Shown: one piece after another, positions 56,329-64,000 of the stretch
Layout of the letters: each line of letters starts with the position of its first letter
How positions within the stretch are numbered: the first letter of the stretch is position 1
Assembly: GCF_002019665.1 (NCBI RefSeq)
Contig: NZ_KV917375.1
Coordinates: 4,632,445-4,696,444, forward strand
Direction: 5' to 3'
Length of the DNA stretch: 64,000 bases
Source: Sutcliffiella halmapala
GTDB taxonomy: Bacteria > Bacillota > Bacilli > Bacillales > Bacillaceae_I
Position numbers and translations under genes: made by a program
Notes under the pieces: model-generated
Seen by the model: only the letters and a program-made list of their open reading frames with translations
What the model was told of the DNA's origin: nothing
Databases searched by the model: none

Positions 56329-58767
56329 TTATTTTACTTTTTCGACGTCTCGGACAATAAACTGCCCATCTACCACGTCCATGACAATCTTTTTCCCTTT
56401 TTCAATATTTCCTTTTAAGAGCTCTTCTGATAACTTATCCTCAACATGCTTTTGAATAGCTCGACGTAAAGGTCTTGCTCCGTATTCTGGATCATATCCC
56501 TCTTCAGAAATCTTCTCTTTCGTTGCATCCGTTAATTCTAAAACAATATCTTGCTCTTTTAAACGCTTCGTTAATTGATCCGATAATAGTGTCACGATTT
56601 CTTTCAGATGTGTTTTCTCTAATGAGTGGAACACAATCATCTCATCGACACGGTTAAGGAATTCTGGACGGAATGCCTTTTTCAGCTCCTCCATTACTTT
56701 CCCCTTCATGTCTTTATAATTTTGATTTTCATCCTGCACATTAAATCCAACATATTTATTACGCTTTAACGCATCAGCCCCAACGTTCGATGTCATAATG
56801 ACAAGCGTGTTTCGGAAGTCCACTGTACGCCCTTTCGAATCAGTTAATCGACCATCCTCTAATACTTGCAATAATATATTGAATACATCAGGATGCGCTT
56901 TTTCAATTTCATCTAATAAAATAACAGAGTATGGCTTGCGACGAACTTTCTCCGTTAATTGTCCACCCTCATCGTACCCAACATATCCTGGAGGAGAACC
57001 TACCAAACGTGAAGTAGAGTGTTTCTCCATGTATTCAGACATATCAATACGAATCATCGCGTCCTCGTCTCCAAAGATAGACTCCGCCAACGCTCTAGCA
57101 AGTTCTGTTTTACCAACCCCTGTAGGACCTAAGAAAATAAAGGAACCAATTGGACGTTTTGGATCTTTCAAACCAGCTCTGGCACGACGTACTGCTTTTG
57201 AAACAGCCTTCACTGCTTCATCCTGCCCAATTACACGAGAGTGAAGAAGATCTTCCATATTTAAAAGCTTTTCAGTTTCTTTTTGCGCAAGTCTCGATAC
57301 TGGAATTCCGGTCCAACTAGACACAACCATCGCAATGTCCTCTACTGTTACTTCAGAATTCTCTTGACCTTGCTTCTCTTTCCACGTTTTCTTAGTTTCT
57401 TCCAGCTGCTCGCGTAAGCGCTGTTCCGTATCACGTAAGGAAGCCGCCTTTTCAAACTCTTGGCTTTGGACAGCTGCGTCCTTTTCATTCCGAACTCCTT
57501 CTAGCTTCACCTCTAACTCTTTTAAATTAGGAGGTGTTGTAAAGGAACGTAAACGAACCTTTGATCCCGCTTCATCAATCAAGTCAATCGCTTTATCCGG
57601 TAGAAAACGATCGGAAATATAACGATCCGAAAGCTTCACTGCTTGATCAATTGCCTCATCAGTTATGGAAACACGGTGATGTGCTTCATAACGATCGCGC
57701 AACCCTGTTAAAATTTGAATAGATTCCTCAATTGTTGGCTCATCCACTCGAATTGGTTGGAAACGTCTCTCAAGTGCTGCATCCTTTTCAATGTATTTAC
57801 GGTACTCATCTAACGTAGTGGCACCAATACATTGAAGCTCTCCGCGCGCTAAAGATGGCTTTAAAATATTGGACGCATCAATCGCGCCTTCCGCTCCACC
57901 TGCTCCGATTAATGTATGAAGTTCATCAATGAATAAAATAATATTTCCAGCTTGGCGAATTTCGTCCATCACTTTCTTTAAGCGATCCTCAAATTCTCCA
58001 CGATATTTTGTACCAGCTACAACTGTTCCCATATCAAGCGTCATGACACGCTTATCTCGAAGAATTTCTGGTACCTCATTATTCACGATTTGTTGTGCTA
58101 GCCCTTCTGCAATCGCTGTTTTACCTACACCAGGCTCTCCGATTAACACAGGATTATTTTTCGTTCTTCTACTAAGGACTTCAATTACACGTTGTATCTC
58201 TTTACTTCGCCCAATAACAGGATCCAAACTTCCTTCTCTCGCAATTACAGTAAGATCACGAGCTAAGCTATCCAACGTTGGTGTATTAACATTTGCAGAT
58301 GCTCCGCCCTGATGGCCACCAGACGTTTCATTACTACCAAGTAGTTGTAGCACTTGTTGACGCGCCTTATTAAGGCTAACTCCTAAGTTATTTAATACAC
58401 GTGCAGCTACACCTTCACCCTCACGAATCAAACCTAGTAGAATATGTTCCGTACCTACATAAGAATGTCCAAGCTTACGAGCCTCATCCATCGAGAGCTC
58501 AATCACTTTCTTTGCACGAGGTGTATAATGTGGAATAGATTGTCCGCTCTCTTTCCCTCGTCCAATTAAGTTTTCTACTTCTTTTTGAACCTTTTCTGGC
58601 CCAAGTCCTAGTGCAATTAATGCCTTTGCCGCTATTCCTTCACCCTCTCTTACTAATCCAAGTAAAATGTGCTCTGTACCAATATTATTATGGCTTAAAC
58701 GAAGTGCTTCTTCCTGTGCCAACGCAAGTACTTTTTGTGCTCTCTCTGTAAATCGACCGAACATCAT
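56329..58767 (-). CDS. clpC: ClpC, AAA+ unfoldase
   Basis: 812 aa. Two N-terminal Clp repeats (about 3-145), AAA1 with GEPGVGKTA, the coiled-coil M domain (about 410-480) that binds MecA/McsB, AAA2 with GPTGVGKTE and a ClpP loop of VGF type (KYVGFN). ATG at 58767 after GGGAGGCG. Works with ClpP and, via McsB, degrades Arg-phosphorylated proteins. Confidence 0.98.
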   Translation of the reverse strand: MMFGRFTERAQKVLALAQEEALRLSHNNIGTEHILLGLVREGEGIAAKALIALGLGPEKVQKEVENLIGRGKESGQSIPHYTPRAKKVIELSMDEARKLGHSYVGTEHILLGLIREGEGVAARVLNNLGVSLNKARQQVLQLLGSNETSGGHQGGASANVNTPTLDSLARDLTVIAREGSLDPVIGRSKEIQRVIEVLSRRTKNNPVLIGEPGVGKTAIAEGLAQQIVNNEVPEILRDKRVMTLDMGTVVAGTKYRGEFEDRLKKVMDEIRQAGNIILFIDELHTLIGAGGAEGAIDASNILKPSLARGELQCIGATTLDEYRKYIEKDAALERRFQPIRVDEPTIEESIQILTGLRDRYEAHHRVSITDEAIDQAVKLSDRYISDRFLPDKAIDLIDEAGSKVRLRSFTTPPNLKELEVKLEGVRNEKDAAVQSQEFEKAASLRDTEQRLREQLEETKKTWKEKQGQENSEVTVEDIAMVVSSWTGIPVSRLAQKETEKLLNMEDLLHSRVIGQDEAVKAVSKAVRRARAGLKDPKRPIGSFIFLGPTGVGKTELARALAESIFGDEDAMIRIDMSEYMEKHSTSRLVGSPPGYVGYDEGGQLTEKVRRKPYSVILLDEIEKAHPDVFNILLQVLEDGRLTDSKGRTVDFRNTLVIMTSNVGADALKRNKYVGFNVQDENQNYKDMKGKVMEELKKAFRPEFLNRVDEMIVFHSLEKTHLKEIVTLLSDQLTKRLKEQDIVLELTDATKEKISEEGYDPEYGARPLRRAIQKHVEDKLSEELLKGNIEKGKKIVMDVVDGQFIVRDVEKVK

Positions 58768-58789
58768 ATATAATCGCCTCCCGAGTAAT

Positions 58790-59854
58790 TTATCTTTTTA
58801 AACGTAGTCTTTCTCTAATTAAGCTCGCTCTTCGAATATCTCGTTCATTTGGTCTTAACGGACCACCAGCATATTGCTGCAAAAAACCTGGTTGAGTTAA
58901 AATCATTAATTCATTCAAGATAGATCGTGATATATTCTCGATAAATCCCAAATCAATGCCTAATCGTACATCGGATAAGCATTTTGCCGCCTCTTTTGTC
59001 TCAATGATACGGCTATGTGCTAATATCCCGTAAGATCGAAAAACTCTATCTTCTAATTGTATGTTGGAAGTCTTGACTAATGCTTCTCTTGCCGACCTCT
59101 CTTGGGCAATCAGTTGTTGAACCACACTAAGTAGATCATTTACAATATCCTCTTCAGATTTTCCTAGTGTTAGTTGATTCGAGATTTGAAAAATGTTTCC
59201 TAAAGCTTCGCTACCTTCCCCATAAATTCCTCTAACAACTAAACCTAACTGATTAATTGCTGGAACTATTCGGTTCATTTGTTGTGTTAGCACCAGAGCG
59301 GGAAGGTGCATCATCACGGAAGCGCGTAGCCCTGTACCTACATTCGTTGGGCAACTTGTTAAATAACCTCGCTTTTCATCGAAGGCATAATCTATCTTTG
59401 ACTCGATCCAATCATCTAACGAATTGGCGACTCGCAATGCCTCTGTTAATTGCATCCCAGGAAACAGGCATTGAATTCGGATATGATCCTCTTCGTTAAT
59501 CATAATACTAACTTCTTCATTCGGAGTTAACATACAAGCTCCATAAGTGGAATCTTCCGCAAGCTGAGGACTAATTAAATGCTTTTCTACCAGTACCCTT
59601 TTTTCGAGTGTATTCAATTCTTCCATCACGAGAAATTCTAATTCTCCCAACTCCTGAAATGATTTCTCGGAAAAATGACGCTTCATCGTTTCCACTATTT
59701 CTCTAGCTTCCTCGTTACTAGCTACAGTAGGAAACCGCATCGCTTCTAAATTTCTAGCAAGTCTTACCCTGCTACTTAACACAATGTCAGATGCTGGACC
59801 TTCTTGATTCATCCACGAACTAACGGCATTACTTAAAAAGTGTTCAAGAGACAT
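58790..59854 (-). CDS. mcsB: McsB, protein arginine kinase
   Basis: 354 aa. Phosphagen kinase fold: [16 protein letters not shown], active-site region with CSTCPTN-like segment ([10 protein letters not shown]), and the HLPAL loop. Phosphorylates Arg in substrates and in CtsR, tagging proteins for ClpC. ATG directly abuts the mcsA stop. Confidence 0.97.
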   Translation of the reverse strand: MSLEHFLSNAVSSWMNQEGPASDIVLSSRVRLARNLEAMRFPTVASNEEAREIVETMKRHFSEKSFQELGELEFLVMEELNTLEKRVLVEKHLISPQLAEDSTYGACMLTPNEEVSIMINEEDHIRIQCLFPGMQLTEALRVANSLDDWIESKIDYAFDEKRGYLTSCPTNVGTGLRASVMMHLPALVLTQQMNRIVPAINQLGLVVRGIYGEGSEALGNIFQISNQLTLGKSEEDIVNDLLSVVQQLIAQERSAREALVKTSNIQLEDRVFRSYGILAHSRIIETKEAAKCLSDVRLGIDLGFIENISRSILNELMILTQPGFLQQYAGGPLRPNERDIRRASLIRERLRLKR

Positions 59855-60403
59855 TTATTGCTCCCCCTCTCTTTTTTCACTTAATTTCTTTTCTAACTCT
59901 CTAATCTTATCTCTTATATTCGCTGCACTTTCAAATTCTTCCTGTATAATAAGTGCTTGTAATTCTTCTTTTAATAAATCAATTTCTTTTCTAACGTGCA
60001 TACTCCCACCGATTCGCTGAGGTATTTTTCCTGCATGGATGGTATTTCCACTATGAAACCTCTTTAAAATCGGCTGCATTTTCTCTTCAAACGTACGATA
60101 ACACTCTGAACACCCAAACCGCCCGACTTTCGTAAACTGCTGAAATGTCATTTTACAACGCTCACATTGCAGAACTTTATTTTCCTTAAACCCCTCAGGC
60201 TTTTCGTTTGAAATTGTCTGTTCCGTATTTAGCAATCCAGCAATCAAATTATTAATCGAAAAACCCGATCCACCGGAAAACATAAACATATTACCTTTCT
60301 CCTGCGCGCAATGTTCACAAATATGCACTTCCGATTTTTCTCCATTGATAATTTTAGTAAAATGCAACGTCGCTGGACGTTCCTTACATTCCTGACACAC
60401 CAT
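59855..60403 (-). CDS. mcsA: McsA, activator of McsB
   Basis: 182 aa. Two zinc modules: CQECKERPATLHF with CEHC, and CERCKMTF with CSECYRTF; C-terminal UVR motif (LLKEELQALIIQEEFESAANI). Adapter that stimulates McsB and heat-senses the stress state. Confidence 0.96.
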   Translation of the reverse strand: MVCQECKERPATLHFTKIINGEKSEVHICEHCAQEKGNMFMFSGGSGFSINNLIAGLLNTEQTISNEKPEGFKENKVLQCERCKMTFQQFTKVGRFGCSECYRTFEEKMQPILKRFHSGNTIHAGKIPQRIGGSMHVRKEIDLLKEELQALIIQEEFESAANIRDKIRELEKKLSEKREGEQ

Positions 60404-60416
60404 CGTGTTTCCCCCC

Positions 60417-60878
60417 TTAACGGTACTTAAGAGTAGTAAGCATCGCTATGAGCATCCTCGCTCTTAACTCGTCTCTCTCAGGTAACCCTAAATAGATAAC
60501 AGAGCGATCCATCACACTAACCATTATCTTCGCCTCTCGAGCGGAAATTACCTTCTCCTCCACTAAACGAAAAATTACATCCTCTGCACTAGATTGCGAA
60601 ATTCGTACATCTATTAACTCGATTATTTGATCAATAAGCTGCAAATGATCATGAGGCTTAATCTTAATAATCCGTATATAACCCCCACCACCACGCTTGC
60701 TCTCAACCAAATACCCACGCTCAATCGTAAACCTCGTATTTATTACATAATTAATCTGAGAAGGTACACATTCAAACTTATCAGCAATCTCACTACGTTT
60801 TATTTCTGCGGAATTTTCTCTACTCCGCTCTAAAACCTGCTTTAAATATTGTTCAATGACATCAGATATGTTTCTCAT
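60417..60878 (-). CDS. ctsR: CtsR, repressor of class III stress genes
   Basis: 153 aa from ATG 60878 (RNISDVIEQYLKQVLERSRE) after GGGGGATAGC. Winged HTH with the Arg/Gly wing SKRGGGGYIRI that contacts DNA and is McsB-targeted; C-terminal dimer and tetramer region. It represses this operon through the upstream sites. Confidence 0.97.
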   Translation of the reverse strand: MRNISDVIEQYLKQVLERSRENSAEIKRSEIADKFECVPSQINYVINTRFTIERGYLVESKRGGGGYIRIIKIKPHDHLQLIDQIIELIDVRISQSSAEDVIFRLVEEKVISAREAKIMVSVMDRSVIYLGLPERDELRARMLIAMLTTLKYR

Positions 60879-60890
60879 GCTATCCCCCAA

Positions 60891-60913
60891 TCTGACCTTG
60901 ACTATCTTTGACT
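60891..60913 (-). promoter_or_regulatory. CtsR operator
   Basis: On the minus strand AGTCAAA (60907-60913), spacer GAT, AGTCAAG (60897-60903), followed by an overlapping third heptad GGTCAGA (60891-60897). The CtsR consensus is RGTCAAA-NAN-RGTCAAA. It lies just downstream of the -10. Confidence 0.93.
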
Positions 60914-60921
60914 ATAATTAA

Positions 60922-60950
60922 AATATATAAGAACGCGATATATTTTTCAA
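60922..60950 (-). promoter_or_regulatory. sigma-A promoter of the ctsR operon
   Basis: TTGAAA (60945-60950), 17-base spacer, TATATT (60922-60927). The operator starts nine bases after the -10, so bound CtsR would block transcription initiation. The remaining space up to 61151 is AT-rich with no visible gene. Confidence 0.8.
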
Positions 60951-61151
60951 TAAATAACTCTCACAAAAACAGAATTCCACTTTTTGCTCATTGATAAACG
61001 TCCAAAGGTCAAAATAATATATTTAAAATTTCAGAGTAAATTCACAGAACTAATAACGGAACATACAGTCAAAAGCTAACAAATATACATAATACCCGGT
61101 GTTCCTCCTATGCCCGGTAGTTTGGAAGAGCATAAATTGCCTGACTCAATA

Positions 61152-61185
61152 CAAAAAAACGACTATTCACTTTTGAATAATCGCT
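61152..61185 (-). terminator. terminator after the GNAT gene
   Basis: GCGATTATTC...GAATAGTCGT with one G-T pair and a run of T on the minus strand, 24 bases after the acetyltransferase stop. Confidence 0.85.
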
Positions 61186-61208
61186 CCTCATGGATTGCAC
61201 AATCTGAT

Positions 61209-61712
61209 CTAATCAATTCCAACCTTATTACTTCTTCTTTCCAGTAAGACAACATCACGCCAGCAACCCTTCATTTCACCAATACGTTCTCGCCTTCCAA
61301 CCTCCCGAAATCCATATTTAGTATGTAAATGCAAACTTGATGTATTTTCCGGAAAAACTCCTGATTGTAACATCCAAAATCCATTTTGTTCACTTTTTTC
61401 AATCAAAGATTTTAGAAGTAAGCTACCGATTCCTTTTCGTTTATTCGTTTGTCTAGCATAAATACTTACCTCTGCGACTCCTCTATAAACCGGTCGATTT
61501 GAGATAGAACTCAAAGCAGCCCACCCTAATATACCTCCTTCTGAACGCACAACTATCCGACATTCTTTTAAATGCCCTCTATCCCATTCCTCCCAATTCG
61601 GTGCTTCCATTTGAAAAGTAGCATTCCCAGTATCGATGCCTTCTAAATAAATATCCCGAACTTGCCACCAGTCCCCTCTCCCCATTTCATCAATAAAAAT
61701 AGTACTCTTCAT
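61209..61712 (-). CDS. GNAT-family N-acetyltransferase, phosphinothricin/methionine-sulfone acetyltransferase-like
   Basis: 167 aa from ATG 61712 after AGAGGGGG. GNAT motif A seen as AEVSIYARQTNKRKGIGSLLL (acetyl-CoA loop RKGIG), and LHTKYGFREVGRRERIGEM. This is the PAT/YwnH-like group, which acetylates glutamine-synthetase inhibitors such as phosphinothricin or methionine sulfoximine; the true substrate is unknown. It sits between the 5S rRNA and ctsR, where B. subtilis has no such gene. Confidence 0.85.
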   Translation of the reverse strand: MKSTIFIDEMGRGDWWQVRDIYLEGIDTGNATFQMEAPNWEEWDRGHLKECRIVVRSEGGILGWAALSSISNRPVYRGVAEVSIYARQTNKRKGIGSLLLKSLIEKSEQNGFWMLQSGVFPENTSSLHLHTKYGFREVGRRERIGEMKGCWRDVVLLERRSNKVGID

Positions 61713-61983
61713 CCACTTCCCCCTCTTTCCATTCATTATTTACCTACCGTATTGTAGAAGAAGAAACGTCGCAGCATAAAGCAACTAAGCAAAATTAGAT
61801 ACGATATACATAACATATTCGAAGAAAGAAAGCTTCTTTCTCGTTTTATTTTTTTCAATTGTCGATAATTTCTATTTCGTACTTCTCAAAAATCTCTTAA
61901 CTTAAGAACCTGCTATTTTCTCTAAAGTCAAAAACTTCACTTTCAAAAATGCACTTCCAATAATCTAATCACTGGTTCCAACA
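61713..61983. other. intergenic region, nothing identified
   Basis: AT-rich; no open frame or tRNA is visible. A promoter for the acetyltransferase gene is expected here but no clear -35/-10 pair stands out. Confidence 0.4.
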
Positions 61984-62024
61984 CAAAAAAGACCAGTGCC
62001 TATTTCAACACTGATCTTTTTTTT
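61984..62024 (-). terminator. rrn operon terminator
   Basis: AAAGACCAGTG...CACTGATCTTT stem with one mismatch and an eight-base T-run on the minus strand, just after the 5S gene. Confidence 0.92.
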
Positions 62025-62028
62025 ATTT

Positions 62029-62145
62029 GCCTGGCAACGTCCTACTCTCACAGGGGGACAGCCCCCAACTACCATCGGCGCTGAAGAGCTTAACTTCCGT
62101 GTTCGGTATGGGAACGGGTGTGGCCTCTTCGCCATCATTACCAGA
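62029..62145 (-). rRNA. rrf: 5S ribosomal RNA
   Basis: The minus strand carries the conserved ACACCCGTTCCCATACCGAA and GAAGTTAAGCTCTTCAGCG stretches and complementary ends (TCTGGTAATG with CGTTGCCAGGC). About 117 nt. End positions are accurate to a few bases. Confidence 0.95.
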
Positions 62146-62226
62146 CATATTAAGTTGAAGGATGTTCCTTCAAAACTAGATAACGTATTTTCATATCAAG
62201 ATTCACTAAGTATCGTTCATTGTTTT

Positions 62227-64000
<1,774 letters not shown>

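Noticed and set aside
61090-61125. Short minus-strand frame after an AGGAGG near a CCGGG direct repeat
   Set aside because: Only four codons (MYIC) before a stop and the spacing is 13 bases; not a gene.

Overview
This window is a core chromosomal segment of an endospore-forming Bacillaceae (Bacillus-like) bacterium. The evidence is the low GC content, strong GGAGG-type ribosome binding sites, the sporulation/germination genes pdaB, kbaA, gerD and cwlD, the Bacillus-specific sigH, rae1, mrnC, disA, mcsA, mcsB and ctsR set, and a gene order that follows the B. subtilis rrnW-to-pdaB region almost gene for gene. The species cannot be named from the sequence alone. Nearly everything is on the minus strand, so transcription runs from high to low coordinates.

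Layout in direction of transcription: (1) 64000-62029, the 3' part of a 23S rRNA gene and a 5S rRNA gene with a terminator, and no tRNA genes. (2) 61712-56329, a GNAT acetyltransferase, then the CtsR-controlled ctsR-mcsA-mcsB-clpC stress operon with a visible CtsR operator. (3) 56142-51179, radA, disA, the PIN/TRAM protein YacL, ispD and ispF. (4) 50883-44660, gltX, a cysteine T-box leader, cysE, cysS, mrnC, rlmB, rae1 and sigH. (5) 44381-39926, rpmG, secE, nusG, rplK, rplA, the L10 leader, rplJ, rplL and rsmC. (6) 39676-27562, rpoB, rpoC, the L7Ae-like rplGB, rpsL, rpsG, fusA and tuf. (7) 26782-11808, the S10-spc-alpha ribosomal protein superoperon including secY, adk, map, infA and rpoA, behind a clear sigma-A promoter and leader. 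(8) 11569-7320, ecfA1-ecfA2-ecfT, truA, and rplM-rpsI with its own promoter and L13-type leader. (9) 6943-4561, three secreted, coiled-coil-rich proteins of unknown function that look like diverged paralogues, then ybaK. (10) 4497-1, cwlD, salA/mrp, gerD, kbaA, pdaB and a truncated small gene, mostly in alternating orientation and separated by bidirectional terminators.

The genes work together as the gene-expression core: RNA polymerase, NusG, translation factors, about 40 ribosomal proteins, the Sec channel, methionine aminopeptidase, tRNA and rRNA modification, two tRNA synthetases, and protein quality control. Several regulatory devices are directly readable: sigma-A promoters with 17-18 nt spacers for rplM, rpsJ, rpoB, rplJ, rplK, rpmG, sigH, cysE and ctsR, a sigma-G-like promoter for gerD, a T-box with a UGC (Cys) specifier, r-protein leaders, and numerous terminators.

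Most genes are ordinary for the family. The least explained items are the three secreted paralogues at 5189-6943, a terminator plus an unusually distant hairpin-bridged Shine-Dalgarno sequence before nusG, two copies of a 127-bp dispersed repeat (one touching the rsmC ribosome binding site), and a degenerate 21-bp tandem repeat between tuf and rpsJ.
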